48,412 nt of DNA from Rikenellaceae bacterium (GCA_020859685.1 JAJBVT010000002.1:1-48412), one strand, 5' to 3'; shown: positions 25,808 to 35,228, counted from the first letter of the stretch. The notes: generated by a model not told the origin, from the sequence alone. Made by a program: numbers and translations.

Positions 25808-27946
25808 TTACTCCGACCGGGTCATAAACCGGAAAGTAACCCGTCCCACCGTATTCGGTTTTCCCTCTTCCGGGTCCGAGAGGGACCCTGTAAGTTCTCC
25901 ACAGGCGTTTCGACTGACGGTGGCTGTGCGCCACGAATAAAGACCGTCCTCATAGGCGAACGTAGTCCCGTCGTCGTCATAAAGCCGGTAGCTACCCTCT
26001 CGGTTACCGTAGTGACGGAACTCTATATCCACCTTATCATCAGGTCCCGGAGAGTGCAGCAGCGGCTGCATAAAGGGTATTACGGACCCATCCCGGACAT
26101 AGACCGGAATAAAGTCCAAACCCGGCTCCACGGTAATTTCTTCGCCGTTTCCGGCATAACGGCCCGTATAGAAGTTGTACCAGTTACCCTGCGGCAGAAT
26201 AACGGTGCGGCTCGTCTGGCCGGCGAACATAGGGGCCACCAGCAGAAATTTCCCGGCCATATACTGGTCTTTGACCTCTCTGGTAACGGCTTCGAGGTAT
26301 GGATTATCTTCCAGGTCCCGGCTGCCGGCTTCGGTACGGGAGTCGTAGCGGAATCCCGGTTCGAGTGCCATAGCCCGGAAGGGCGGAGTCCCTTCGAACC
26401 TGTATCGGGCGAATTCCGAATAGAAGTAGGGCATGAGCATCATCCGCAGTTCGGCATAATACTTTACCTGCCCGGCCACCTCGGGGAAAGACCACGGCTT
26501 GGTTCCGCTCGACCAGGCGTTAATCATCGCCATCGGCGAGAACACCACGGACTGGAACCGCCTGAGCCATTCTTCGGCCGTTTTGGAGCTGCGAACTTCA
26601 GGGGTCCACAACACCCCGCAAAAGCCGCTGTTCACCAGCGCAGTAATAAAATCGGGATGGCTGTAATAGTCGTTATAAAGTACATAGGGCATATTGTTGG
26701 CTCCCGCGTTGGACGCCCGGACAAGACCGAAGGTCCGCATACCCGCATCGCGGTAGAGGCGGGCCGTAACCTTCTGAGCCAGTACGCCGTAGGTCTGGCG
26801 CATCTGGTCTGCACTGGTACCCGACGGGAACCGGGCCACATCGGGCCAAAGGTAGTGGTCGTATCCGTCCACCTCGTCGATCTTGTAACCGCTCACGCCC
26901 GTATCGACCTGCCCCTGCCGCAACCTGTCGGTCCATATCCTTACCGCCTCGGGGTCGTTCAGGTCCGGCACTACCCCGCACCAGACGGTATGGGTACCCG
27001 TATGCGGCAGGATATCGTTGTAAATCGATGCCTCGGGCGAGACATACGGGTTCATCCAGAGATTGAGCCTGACACCGCGGTCCAGAAGTTGCCGTGTGAG
27101 TCCCGCCGGGTCGGGAAACCGCCCGGTGTCCCATTCGAAGGTGCAAGGATAGGCGCGTGACTGCCAACCCGGCTCCAGACCGATAAAATCGAGCGGATAA
27201 CCGCGCCGTTCGAACTCTTCGGCTTCGGCGACCACTTGCGCCGCGTCGGAAAGTTTCTCCACCCGTTGTGTAAAACCGAGGCCCCAGCGCGGCGGCAGGG
27301 CACCCCCGCCGCAGAAAAGGTTGTATCTTTCCACCGCACCGAGCGGCGTTCCGCCCGAAAACAGATAGACCTCGACTCCCTCCGCCGGGACGTACACCTC
27401 CACGGCATCCGAATAGGGCCGAGAGGTCCATCCGGAATCGGTATTGCGGTCCCGCGCCCGAGGTGCATCCCGGGCATCGCTGCGCACCGCCGTACCGATA
27501 TAGAAGGTCATGTACCGGGCCGAATTCACAAGCACACCGTAACCAGCCGACGAGACGTAAAACGGTACCGGGGCATGTGTGCGCCCGTTGTCCCGGCCGC
27601 CGTAATGGTCCACATGCAAGCCGAGTATCCTGCCCCTCTGGTGGACGGTCTGGAAATTGAGTCCCAGCCCGTATATCTGTTCGTCCCTTTCGAGCGGAAA
27701 GCGCAGATATGTATTTCCGTCTGAAACTTCGGCATTTACGTACGCCGGGTCGAAGGGAAACGGCGTACGTTCCAGTCTTTCGAGCGAACGGGCGAACGGC
27801 TCACATTCCGCAGCGGTCAGTAGGTCGTAGGCTTCCGGCCGACCGGCCACACCTTTCCAGATACCGGGAAATATTTCGGTCCATTCCATCGGCTGGGCAG
27901 CTGCCGCTAAAGGCAGCATCAGCAACAACACAATAAGTCTCTTCAT
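25808..27946 (-). CDS. Glycoside hydrolase family 31, secreted
   Basis: GH31 enzymes are retaining exo-acting alpha-glycosidases, mostly alpha-glucosidases or alpha-xylosidases. The 712-residue protein has a signal peptide (MKRLIVLLLMLPLAAAAQ). Its N-terminal beta-sandwich includes QIYGLGLNFQTVHQRG. The catalytic barrel follows, with GFTQRVEKL, RLNLWMNPYVSPEAS and the probable nucleophile Asp357 in GYKIDEVDGYD. Beta-sandwich C-terminal domains follow (YYFYTGRY-like, VYVRDGSVIPFMQP). An acidic residue in YNDYYSHPD may be the acid/base, but I cannot assign it. The nucleophile context differs from the common WxDMNE, placing it in a less common subgroup, so the substrate is not predictable. It is not next to the SusC/SusD operon. 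Confidence 0.9.
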   Translation of the reverse strand: MKRLIVLLLMLPLAAAAQPMEWTEIFPGIWKGVAGRPEAYDLLTAAECEPFARSLERLERTPFPFDPAYVNAEVSDGNTYLRFPLERDEQIYGLGLNFQTVHQRGRILGLHVDHYGGRDNGRTHAPVPFYVSSAGYGVLVNSARYMTFYIGTAVRSDARDAPRARDRNTDSGWTSRPYSDAVEVYVPAEGVEVYLFSGGTPLGAVERYNLFCGGGALPPRWGLGFTQRVEKLSDAAQVVAEAEEFERRGYPLDFIGLEPGWQSRAYPCTFEWDTGRFPDPAGLTRQLLDRGVRLNLWMNPYVSPEASIYNDILPHTGTHTVWCGVVPDLNDPEAVRIWTDRLRQGQVDTGVSGYKIDEVDGYDHYLWPDVARFPSGTSADQMRQTYGVLAQKVTARLYRDAGMRTFGLVRASNAGANNMPYVLYNDYYSHPDFITALVNSGFCGVLWTPEVRSSKTAEEWLRRFQSVVFSPMAMINAWSSGTKPWSFPEVAGQVKYYAELRMMLMPYFYSEFARYRFEGTPPFRAMALEPGFRYDSRTEAGSRDLEDNPYLEAVTREVKDQYMAGKFLLVAPMFAGQTSRTVILPQGNWYNFYTGRYAGNGEEITVEPGLDFIPVYVRDGSVIPFMQPLLHSPGPDDKVDIEFRHYGNREGSYRLYDDDGTTFAYEDGLYSWRTATVSRNACGELTGSLSDPEEGKPNTVGRVTFRFMTRSE

Positions 27947-27982
27947 TAAATTGTCTATTTTTCGGTGAATCGGATTCCACTA

Positions 27983-27990
27983 CAAAATTA
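27983..27990 (-). promoter_or_regulatory. TAnnTTTG promoter box for the GH31 gene
   Basis: The minus strand reads TAATTTTG, an exact consensus match 37 bp before the ATG at 27946. Confidence 0.55.
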
Positions 27991-28275
27991 ACACCTGCAC
28001 GGGGGCCATGTTTGTAGAAATCCATCAAAACCTATTAGAATACAGTCATTTTTCCGGCAGGCCGCCGTCGATAAATCCCTGCCCGCCATAGGCGGGGAAT
28101 CCCCGCCCAGCCTTTTCCGGTAAGGGAGCAGGATATGTTTATAGATTGTCCCCCTACCGACAGCCCGGTTGCCTCCGGCATCGAGATGGAGCATCCGCAA
28201 GCCCGCCGTGCATGAAGCAGGCATAGTATCCCCGTCAATAAAAATCCCCTACCGGGCGGGCAGGGGACTGTTTGG
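27991..28275. other. Gap between the GH31 and AI-2E permease genes
   Basis: I see no gene. There is a GC-rich hairpin, GGCGGGG (28091-28097) with CCCCGCC (28101-28107), and near 28245-28267 the permease terminator. Several short open frames overlap each other without a recognisable product. Confidence 0.45.
28245..28267 (-). terminator. Terminator after the AI-2E permease gene
   Basis: On the minus strand a six-bp stem (28267-28262 with 28250-28245) has an 11-base loop and is followed by a T-run. It starts nine bases past the stop codon. Confidence 0.8.
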
Positions 28276-29574
28276 TTAAAGGTTTTCCTTATTATCCTTC
28301 CGGAAGCGGTCCATAAATTTACCTTCATGCCGGGGTTTTTTATCCGACGGGGGTTTCACGCAGTCGCACGGGTCGCCGTTGAGAAGAGTCGATTTCTGTT
28401 CCTCGACTGCCTCCGCGATAGCCTGCCGGTCGATATGGGCCGTTTGCAAAGTTCCGCTGCCGACTTCCGACACCGAGTCGGCCGCCGGGATGAACGGCGC
28501 CCGGTTCTCAGAGAACCCCAGCCCGGCATAGCTCTCGGCCTCGTCCTGCGGCAGAAGTAGCCGATACTCCGCGTAATATATCCGTATCAACAGGAAGAAA
28601 ATCGACAGGAACAGCGGACCGAAGATAATCCCCCAGAACCCGAACATGGGGATTCCGATTATAACCCCGAAAATCACAATCAGCGGATGCGTATTGTTTA
28701 CTTTGTGCATCAATACTATACGGATAACGTTGTCGGTATTGGATATTATGAGCACCCCGTACAGGAAAACGATGGCGGCAATCCAGTAACTTCCGGCGAT
28801 AAGGTAATAAATCGCGACGAGCATATAGACGATACCCGACCCGATGAGGGGAATCAGTCCGCAAAGCGCTGTCAGGAACCCCCAGAACAGGTAATTTTCC
28901 ATCCCCACCGCCCAATAGAGAATGGAAGATACGATGGTCTGGGCCACCATAATCAGCGGTATTCCCACCGCATTGCTGAATACTATATTCTTAACCTCCC
29001 GCTTTATGGTGGCGAGGCTTTCGCCGTGGAACGGGCTGTAACGGTAGACGTAGCACTCCATCTTACGACCTTTGGTGAACATAAAATAGACGATAATCAG
29101 CATCATAAAGATGTTCGCCACGAAACTGTAAGTGGTATTGAACACCGCCCCGACAACCTTCCCGGCCACGCTTCCCGACTTTTCGAGGGCGGTATCGGGC
29201 GTTACCAGTTTCATACCGAACATATTATTGGCCTTCGCCACCAGACTCTTGGCACCGTCCACCAACTTCGACGCATCTACCGACGGCATTTCCCGCGCGA
29301 TAATGGTATACGCCGCGTAACCGATTCCGGAGAGGAGTACGAAACAGAACCCCGTTACGGCCACCCCGGCAATCCAGGGCTTCCATCGGAGTTTCTCGGT
29401 GAGTCGGAACATCCATGTCCTGAATACCATATAGAGCGTGAACGCACCCAGTGCCGCCCCCACGAAGAACTGTAACCGCAGGAATATCAGAATCCCTATG
29501 GTTATCAGCACCGCAAGAAACATCAGCTGCCGAAAAAAGTCGTTATATTTCCCCGATTTAAAAATTATTGCCAT
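28276..29574 (-). CDS. AI-2E family transporter
   Basis: The family consists of PerM-like membrane proteins with eight or so helices, linked in different species to autoinducer-2, ions or lipids. The protein has about 432 residues from ATG 29574. It has paired N-terminal helices (LMFLAVLITIGILIFL and FFVGAALGAFTLYMVF), a central amphipathic domain and the family segments FLTALCGLIPLIGSGIVYM and VIIGIPMFGFWGIIFGPLFLSIF. A charged cytoplasmic tail has two Cys in DPCDCV. A longer frame from 29685 adds 37 residues without membrane character; the shorter start is more natural. The transported substrate cannot be predicted. Confidence 0.87.
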   Translation of the reverse strand: MAIIFKSGKYNDFFRQLMFLAVLITIGILIFLRLQFFVGAALGAFTLYMVFRTWMFRLTEKLRWKPWIAGVAVTGFCFVLLSGIGYAAYTIIAREMPSVDASKLVDGAKSLVAKANNMFGMKLVTPDTALEKSGSVAGKVVGAVFNTTYSFVANIFMMLIIVYFMFTKGRKMECYVYRYSPFHGESLATIKREVKNIVFSNAVGIPLIMVAQTIVSSILYWAVGMENYLFWGFLTALCGLIPLIGSGIVYMLVAIYYLIAGSYWIAAIVFLYGVLIISNTDNVIRIVLMHKVNNTHPLIVIFGVIIGIPMFGFWGIIFGPLFLSIFFLLIRIYYAEYRLLLPQDEAESYAGLGFSENRAPFIPAADSVSEVGSGTLQTAHIDRQAIAEAVEEQKSTLLNGDPCDCVKPPSDKKPRHEGKFMDRFRKDNKENL

Positions 29575-29692
29575 GACCGTATCTTTTTGCACGGCGGTCC
29601 GGAACGAAAGAGGCACCATTCCGGTCCGTACCCGCATACAGACCATCAGCAAAAATTCAACCACTAAAGCCGGCGGCGGACGCATCGATAAA

Positions 29693-29727
29693 AAAACCGG
29701 GAAACCTTTATGTGGTTTCCCGGTTTT
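29693..29727. terminator. Strong bidirectional terminator hairpin
   Basis: A perfect 14-bp stem (29693-29706 with 29714-29727) has a seven-base loop and A/T runs on both flanks. It separates aspA, upstream on the minus strand, from the permease gene. Confidence 0.9.
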
Positions 29728-29884
29728 TCTTACTTATCCGGACTATTCTTGTAATAAATGATACAACCGTTACGCAGTCCCCGCTTGTTAACCCAACGGT
29801 CCGGCCCGGAGTCGTTCCCCGAATATGCTGGGCTTTGGCCGGAGGGGGCTAATTCCAAAAGAATGAAACGGAAAGTCTCCGTTT

Positions 29885-31327
29885 CTATTTCTGCCCCTTG
29901 CGCAGGAATCGGCGAGGTTTAACCATATTCTCCGGACGCAGGATATCGTCGAGTTCCTCCTTGCTCATCAGCTTATTCTCCAACACGAGGTCGTAGATAC
30001 CCTTGCCGGTCTGAAGCGCCTCGCGGGCCAGCGCGGTGGACGCCTCGTACCCCAGGTACGGGTTCAGAGCCGTAACCAGCCCGATACTGTTCAGTACCAT
30101 CGCCCGGCAGATATCCTCGTTGGCCGTAATTCCCACGATACATTTCTCGCGCAGGGTATCCATACCGTTTATCAGCATCTCGATACTCTCGAAAAGGCAG
30201 TGGACTATTATCGGTTCCATCACGTTCAGCTCCAGCTGACCGGCCTCGGCGGCCATCGTCACCGTAAGGTCGTTGCCGATTACGCGGTAGGCTATCTGGT
30301 TTACCACCTCTGGGATAACCGGATTCACCTTGCCCGGCATAATGGAAGACCCGGGCTGCATCGGAGGCAGGTTTATCTCGTTCAGCCCGGCACGCGGACC
30401 GGAGGAGAGCAGGCGCAGGTCGTTGCATATTTTAGAGAGTTTCACAGCCAGCCGCTTCTGGGCCGAGGAGTTCATTATGAACGCCCCCGTATCGTTGGTA
30501 GCCTCAATCATATTGCTTGCAGCGACCAGCGGCAGACCCGTAATCTCCCGCAGGTGTCGGATACAGATGGCCGAGTAGTCGGGGTCGGAGTTGATACCCG
30601 TACCGATTGCCGTAGCGCCCATATTTACCTCGAGGAAGAGTTTCATGTTCTGTTCAAGCCGGTCCACCTCCTCGCGCAGGGTGGCGGCGTAGGCCTCGAA
30701 CTCCTGCCCGAGTGTCATCGGCACGGCATCCTGCAGCTGGGTCCGGCCCATTTTGAGCACCCCGGCGAACTCCTCCCCCTTGGCCGCGAAGGCGTCCAAC
30801 AGCCATTTCAACGAGCCGACCAGTTTCCCGATGGAGCGTATCAACGCTATCTTAACCGCCGTGGGGTAAGCGTCGTTTGTAGACTGCGACAGGTTGACAT
30901 GGTTGTTCGGATGGCAATATTTATATTCGCCCTTAGGGTGGCCCATTATTTCCAGGGCGCGGTTGGCTATCACCTCGTTGGCGTTCATATTTGTAGAGGT
31001 GCCCGCCCCGCCCTGCACCATATCCACCACAAAATGGTCGTCGAGCATACCAGAGGCCACATCACGGCACGCTTTGGTGATGGAGTGTGCCGTCTGGTGG
31101 TCGAGCAGGCCGAGGTCGCGGTTAGCCATAGCGGCCGCCTGCTTCACCTCGGCCAGCGCGCGTATAAATTCCGGGAAGAAGTGGAGCCGCACGCGGCTGA
31201 TATGGAAATTCTCCATCGCACGCATGGTCTGGATACCGAAATAGTACTCCTGCGGTACATCCATTTCGCCCAGCAGGTCGTGCTCCCTGCGCACTTTGCC
31301 CGATAGTTTTCGTTTAGTGATATCCAT
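29885..31327 (-). CDS. aspA: Aspartate ammonia-lyase
   Basis: Aspartase deaminates aspartate reversibly to fumarate and ammonia and feeds fumarate respiration in anaerobes. The 480-residue protein has the fumarase/aspartase superfamily motifs in order: GAGTSTNMNANEVIANRA, HVNLSQSTNDAYPT and the catalytic-loop signature GSSIMPGKVNPVIPEV. GRTQLQDAVPMTLGQEF lies between. AspA and class II fumarase are close; the N-terminal KVRREHDLLGEMDVP and the TSTNMNANEV context favour aspartase. It is monocistronic, with a promoter box at 31365-31372 and a strong terminator. Confidence 0.95.
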   Translation of the reverse strand: MDITKRKLSGKVRREHDLLGEMDVPQEYYFGIQTMRAMENFHISRVRLHFFPEFIRALAEVKQAAAMANRDLGLLDHQTAHSITKACRDVASGMLDDHFVVDMVQGGAGTSTNMNANEVIANRALEIMGHPKGEYKYCHPNNHVNLSQSTNDAYPTAVKIALIRSIGKLVGSLKWLLDAFAAKGEEFAGVLKMGRTQLQDAVPMTLGQEFEAYAATLREEVDRLEQNMKLFLEVNMGATAIGTGINSDPDYSAICIRHLREITGLPLVAASNMIEATNDTGAFIMNSSAQKRLAVKLSKICNDLRLLSSGPRAGLNEINLPPMQPGSSIMPGKVNPVIPEVVNQIAYRVIGNDLTVTMAAEAGQLELNVMEPIIVHCLFESIEMLINGMDTLREKCIVGITANEDICRAMVLNSIGLVTALNPYLGYEASTALAREALQTGKGIYDLVLENKLMSKEELDDILRPENMVKPRRFLRKGQK

Positions 31328-31364
31328 AATTAAAATGGTATGGTTACATTAACAAATGTAACAA

Positions 31365-31372
31365 CAAACATA
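31365..31372 (-). promoter_or_regulatory. TAnnTTTG promoter box for aspA
   Basis: The minus strand reads TATGTTTG, an exact consensus match 38 bp before the ATG. An imperfect palindrome (CCGGT, 31394-31398, with ACCGG, 31405-31409) lies 22 bp further upstream and might be an operator. Confidence 0.55.
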
Positions 31373-31466
31373 CAATTATCCTACGAATTAGGGCCGGTTT
31401 CGACACCGGTGGCTTTGATTTATAAGGAATGGATAAGGCTTTCCGACTCTGCGTATTCAGTAAAAT

Positions 31467-31833
31467 GTCATTCTGAAGGAAGTGAAGAATCTTCTTTATA
31501 ATGTTTATCACCAAGCGGGAGCTCCTTCGTCACTATATTCCTCAGGATAACATGTATATTATAAAGTTGTTATTCCCAGCAGGAACAAAGAATCGCAATA
31601 AAAACTTCATTCTGAACGAAGTAAAGAATCTTCCTTATATTGTTTATCACCAAGCGGGAGATCCTTCGTCATTACATTCCTCAGGATAACATGTATATTA
31701 TAAAGTTGTATTATTCCCAGCAGGAACAAAGAATCGCTATAAAAACGTCATTCTGAACGAAGTGAAGAATCTTCCTTATATTGTTTATCACCAAGCGGGA
31801 GATCCTTCGTCACTATATTCCTCAGGATAACAT
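31467..31833. repeat. Three tandem inverted-repeat units of about 140 bp
   Basis: Units start at 31467, 31606 and 31747 (periods 139 and 141). Each starts near GTCATTCTGAACGAAGTGAA and continues with GTTTATCACCAAGCGGGA. Each then carries GATCCTTCGTCAC and CTCAGGATAACAT, an imperfect reverse complement of its left end. A spacer with CCCAGCAGGAACAAAGAATC follows the first two units; the third stops at the right end. Single ends of the same family occur elsewhere in the window. They resemble non-autonomous MITE or REP-like elements. I see no protein frame. Confidence 0.85.
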
Positions 31834-31938
31834 TTGAATAAAAAATCCCAGCCCACCGTTCAAGATTAAGATTTCCCCACCCATACGGTGCATATTGTTT
31901 AGTCTGAATCTGTATAAATTTATCTCTCTGTTTTTGCC

Positions 31939-31946
31939 TATCTTTG
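31939..31946 (+). promoter_or_regulatory. TAnnTTTG promoter box for lysS
   Basis: TATCTTTG matches the consensus exactly, 29 bp before the lysS ATG, implying a short leader. Confidence 0.65.
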
Positions 31947-31975
31947 TGGCTCGGTTAAGATAAAAGGAGACAAAG

Positions 31976-33700
31976 ATGAATACGCACCAGTTGAGCGAGC
32001 AGGAGGAACTGCGCCGCCAGTCGCTCGCAAAATTACGGGAACTGGGTATCGACCCATACCCCGCCGCAATGTTCCCCGTAACGGCCACGGCGGCCGGAAT
32101 CGCCGCGGATTTCGACCCCGAAAAGGGCAACTGCGCAGATGTGGCCATAGCCGGGCGCATGATGACGCGCCGCATTATGGGCAGCGCGTCGTTCTTCGAA
32201 CTTCAGGACCATACGGGAAGGATACAGGTCTACGTAAAACGTGACGATATCTGCCCGGGCGAGGATAAGACGCTCTACAACACGGTTTTCAAAAAACTTT
32301 TGGATATAGGCGATTTCGTCGGCATCAGGGGGTCCGCTTTCATAACCAACACGGGAGAGCTGTCCGTGCATGCCCGGGAGCTGACGCTTCTGAGTAAATC
32401 CCTCCGGCCCCTGCCTGTCGTGAAGGAGAAGGACGGGCAGGTGTACGACGCCTTCACCGACCCGGAGGTGCGCTACCGCCAGCGTTATGTGGACCTCGTG
32501 GTTAATCCCCACGTCCGGGAGGTGTTCGTCAAGAGGGCTAAGATAATTTCTACGATGCGGCAGTTTTTCGACTCGAAGGGTTACCTCGAGGTCGAGACGC
32601 CCATCCTCCAGCCCATCCCGGGCGGGGCGGCCGCAAGGCCGTTTATAACGCACCACAACACGCTCGATATGCCGCTCTATCTGCGTATCGCCAACGAGTT
32701 GTACCTCAAGAAACTGATCGTGGGCGGTTTCGACGGGGTGTACGAATTCGCCAAGGATTTCCGCAACGAGGGGATGGACCGCACCCACAACCCCGAGTTT
32801 ACCGTGATGGAGATATATGTGGCCTACAAAGACTACAACTGGATGATGGATTTCACCGAGGAGATGCTCGAAAGGGTGGCCGTAGCGGTGAACGGGTCCA
32901 CGAAGGTGCAGGTGGGCGACCGCGAAATCGACTTCGCACGGCCGTACAGGCGGGTATCAATCAAGGATGCGATAAAGGAGAAAACAGGCTACGACGTGAC
33001 TTGTATGGATGAGGCCCAGCTTCGCGAGGCTTGCGACAGGCTGAAAGTGGAGCATGACGAGACCATGGGTAAGGGCAAACTTATCGACGCAATTCTGGGC
33101 GAATATGTGGAGGGGGACTTTATACAGCCGACTTTCCTCACAGACTACCCGATAGATATGTCGCCGCTTTGCAAGCGCCACCGCGGGGACGAGACGCTCA
33201 CCGAGCGGTTCGAACTGTTCGTTAACGGCAAGGAGCTGTGTAACGCCTACTCGGAGCTGAACGACCCTATCGACCAGTTGGGCCGCTTTCAGGAGCAGCT
33301 GCGCCTCAGCGAGAAGGGCGACGATGAGGCTATGTTCATAGATATGGACTTCGTGAGGGCCCTCGAATACGGTATGCCCACCACTTCGGGCATGGGCATG
33401 GGTATAGACCGGCTCACAATGCTAATGACGGGGCAGACCTCGATTCAGGACGTGCTCTTCTTCCCGCAGATGCGTCCCGAAAAGAACACGGTGCAGGACG
33501 GCGACGAAAAATACACGGCCGCCGGGATACCCGCCGAATGGATACCCGTTCTGCGCAAGATGGGCCACCTTACCGTGGACGCCGTGAGAAACCTCTCGCC
33601 GGGCAAGCTGTTCAACGACCTGTGCGGATACAACAAGAAGAATAAGCTCGGGCTGAAGAACCCGACCCCGGACGAGGTAAAAGGCTGGACGGGCCAGTGA
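31976..33700 (+). CDS. lysS: Lysine--tRNA ligase, class II
   Basis: LysS charges tRNA(Lys) with lysine. The 574-residue protein has the N-terminal OB-fold anticodon-binding domain (about 58-165, [30 protein letters not shown]). The class II catalytic core has motif 2 ([20 protein letters not shown]) and motif 3 ([14 protein letters not shown]). The segment after motif 3, about 70 residues with [22 protein letters not shown], is a C-terminal extension known from Bacteroidetes LysS, which explains the length above the usual 500. A small membrane protein gene follows four bases after the stop. Confidence 0.97.
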   Translation: MNTHQLSEQEELRRQSLAKLRELGIDPYPAAMFPVTATAAGIAADFDPEKGNCADVAIAGRMMTRRIMGSASFFELQDHTGRIQVYVKRDDICPGEDKTLYNTVFKKLLDIGDFVGIRGSAFITNTGELSVHARELTLLSKSLRPLPVVKEKDGQVYDAFTDPEVRYRQRYVDLVVNPHVREVFVKRAKIISTMRQFFDSKGYLEVETPILQPIPGGAAARPFITHHNTLDMPLYLRIANELYLKKLIVGGFDGVYEFAKDFRNEGMDRTHNPEFTVMEIYVAYKDYNWMMDFTEEMLERVAVAVNGSTKVQVGDREIDFARPYRRVSIKDAIKEKTGYDVTCMDEAQLREACDRLKVEHDETMGKGKLIDAILGEYVEGDFIQPTFLTDYPIDMSPLCKRHRGDETLTERFELFVNGKELCNAYSELNDPIDQLGRFQEQLRLSEKGDDEAMFIDMDFVRALEYGMPTTSGMGMGIDRLTMLMTGQTSIQDVLFFPQMRPEKNTVQDGDEKYTAAGIPAEWIPVLRKMGHLTVDAVRNLSPGKLFNDLCGYNKKNKLGLKNPTPDEVKGWTGQ

Positions 33701-33704
33701 CGAT

Positions 33705-33941
33705 ATGGCCAGACGCAAGCGGACCAACACGCTGATAGTGGTATCGTTTTTCCTGCTGGTGGCCGCTATACTGGCTTACGCGGGAATCTATACCTACGCG
33801 CCCGAAGACGGGGATGCTGGGTATTGGGTCCGGCTTCAGCAGGCATGTCTCGCGGTTGCCGCAGTGGCGGCCGCACTGTGGCTGGCGGGGTTTACAAAAC
33901 GTAAACGGGACAACGATACGACGCCTGACGACCGTAGTTGA
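33705..33941 (+). CDS. Small two-helix membrane protein behind lysS
   Basis: This 78-residue protein has a basic N-terminus (MARRKRTN) and two hydrophobic helices (about 9-27 and 45-62). A short loop with EDGDAGYW lies between them, and the tail is charged (TKRKRDNDTTPDDRS). I do not recognise a family. The four-base gap to lysS and matching codon use support a real gene translated from the lysS transcript. Confidence 0.7.
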   Translation: MARRKRTNTLIVVSFFLLVAAILAYAGIYTYAPEDGDAGYWVRLQQACLAVAAVAAALWLAGFTKRKRDNDTTPDDRS

Positions 33942-33984
33942 TACCCGGAGCCTGTCACCGTCGGCTGAGAATCCGCCCCGGCCG

Positions 33985-34006
33985 GCTGCGGCGGTACCGC
34001 CGCAGC
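33985..34006. terminator. Perfect 22-bp palindrome after the lysS transcript
   Basis: The eleven-base arms meet at 33995/33996 (GCTGCGGCGGT and its complement). It lies 44 bp past the small protein stop, as a terminator would, but there is no T-run. Confidence 0.5.
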
Positions 34007-34196
34007 GGTCTCCCGCGGTAGGATTATTGCTGATGCGGCTCTTGTAGCCGGGGGAGGAGTAACGGGGGATTACTGCACGGTGTGCAGGTGTTTGGTACTT
34101 AGGGTTGCCGTAAAGCCGTGGGACTGCTTTGACGGTGCCGGGAGGTAGGAGGACGATGCGGCGGTGAATCTTTCGGTAGAAAATGTGCCAGCCGTT

Positions 34197-34223
34197 GATT
34201 CTTCGCTTCGCTCAGGATGACAT
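34197..34223. repeat. Half copy of the dispersed inverted-repeat family
   Basis: The sequence GATTCTTCGCTTCGCTCAGG and the following ATGACAT match the reverse complement of the left end of the units at 31467-31833. It is a solitary end. Confidence 0.75.
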
Positions 34224-34294
34224 TATAAATTGTTTTTCAGGCACGTTCTGAAACACGTAAAAACGAAAAAAATCAAATTCAAAACATACGTAAA

Positions 34295-34423
34295 ATGAGA
34301 AGGAAAATAGTTGTGGGGAACTGGAACCGAGGATTTTATCAAAAATCCGAGCTCATTGAGCGGAGTCCGCAGTCGGCCTCTGGCCGGCGCGGAATAAAAC
34401 GTAGCGAAATAACTAATACCTGA
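34295..34423 (+). pseudogene. Degenerate tpiA start fused to unrelated sequence
   Basis: 34295-34326 matches the first 32 bases of tpiA (34456-34487) at 28 positions and encodes MRRKIVVGNWN, against MRKKIIAGNWK in TpiA. The resemblance stops abruptly. The frame runs on to a TGA at 34421-34423 for 42 residues with no TpiA character. It is best read as the remnant of a second triosephosphate isomerase gene or of a duplicated 5' end, cut by the hairpin-rich sequence that follows. Whether the short peptide is made is unknown. Confidence 0.6.
34331..34386. repeat. String of four short hairpins between the tpiA remnant and tpiA
   Basis: Hairpins follow one another: GGATTTT/AAAATCC (34331-34348), GCTCA/TGAGC (34351-34361), GCGGA/TCCGC (34360-34370) and CGGCC/GGCCG (34374-34386). 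The second and third overlap and so exclude each other. This could be a small repeat element or a structured RNA in the tpiA leader. Confidence 0.5.
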
Positions 34424-34455
34424 AATAATTATCCGAACATAAAAAAGCCATAACC

Positions 34456-35208
34456 ATGAGAAAGAAAATAATAGCGGGGAACTGGAAAATGAACACCACC
34501 CCGATGGAAGGCGTTGAACTTGCCAAGGCAGTGGTCGCCGGAGTGCGCAGTGTGGACAAATCGGTAAACTTTATCGTGGCGCCGCCGTTTACCCACCTCT
34601 CGGAGGTGATAAAAGTAACGCGCGGAACCGGTGTTGCCGTGTCGGCTCAGAACTGCGCGGCCGAAGCCAAGGGCGCATACACGGGCGAAGTATCGGCCGC
34701 CATGATTGCCTCGCTCGGCGTGGAATATGTGATACTGGGCCACTCCGAGAGGCGCGAATATTACGGTGAGACGAGCGAGACCCTCAATAAAAAGATGGAG
34801 CAGGCCTATGCCAACAACCTTATTCCGATATACTGTATCGGCGAAAAACTCGAAGAGAGGGAAGCCGGTAAGCATTTCGACGTGGTCCGCTCGCAAATCG
34901 AAGAGGTGGTTTTCAACCTCGATGCCGGGCAATTCTCTAAGCTCGTGGTGGCTTACGAACCGGTGTGGGCAATCGGTACGGGTAAGACCGCGACAGCAGA
35001 CCAGGCTCAGGAGATTCACGCCTACATTCGCGGGGTACTGCGCGAGAAATTCGGGGATGCAGCCGAAGATACGGTTATCCTGTATGGCGGAAGTTGTAAC
35101 CCGTCGAACGCGGCGGAACTGTTCTCAAAGGAGGATGTGGACGGCGGTCTTATAGGGGGCGCTTCCCTGAAGGCGGACGATTTTATCGCAATCGGACAGA
35201 GCTATTAA
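34456..35208 (+). CDS. tpiA: Triosephosphate isomerase
   Basis: TpiA interconverts dihydroxyacetone phosphate and glyceraldehyde 3-phosphate in glycolysis. The 250-residue protein is complete. It has the active-site Asn9 and Lys11 (AGNWKMN), His96 in LGHSERR, catalytic Glu168 in AYEPVWAIGTGKTA (also the flexible loop), and the phosphate-binding C-terminal GGSC and GGASLK segments. A remnant of a similar start lies 161 bp upstream. I see no clear TAnnTTTG box close to the ATG. A strong hairpin follows the stop. Confidence 0.98.
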   Translation: MRKKIIAGNWKMNTTPMEGVELAKAVVAGVRSVDKSVNFIVAPPFTHLSEVIKVTRGTGVAVSAQNCAAEAKGAYTGEVSAAMIASLGVEYVILGHSERREYYGETSETLNKKMEQAYANNLIPIYCIGEKLEEREAGKHFDVVRSQIEEVVFNLDAGQFSKLVVAYEPVWAIGTGKTATADQAQEIHAYIRGVLREKFGDAAEDTVILYGGSCNPSNAAELFSKEDVDGGLIGGASLKADDFIAIGQSY

Positions 35209-35228
35209 ATTTTCCCGGAATCCATAAA

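Noticed and set aside
25790..27160. Long open frame of 456 codons opposite the GH31 gene
   Set aside because: It is antisense to the GH31 catalytic domain and has no coherent domain of its own.
31391..31410. tRNA-like T-arm sequence near GGTTTCGACACC
   Set aside because: There is no acceptor stem, anticodon arm or other tRNA part around it; it is only a five-bp hairpin.
31467..31833. Possible CRISPR array
   Set aside because: Units are about 140 bp, internally palindromic and nearly identical across their length; there are no short repeats with unique spacers and no cas genes.
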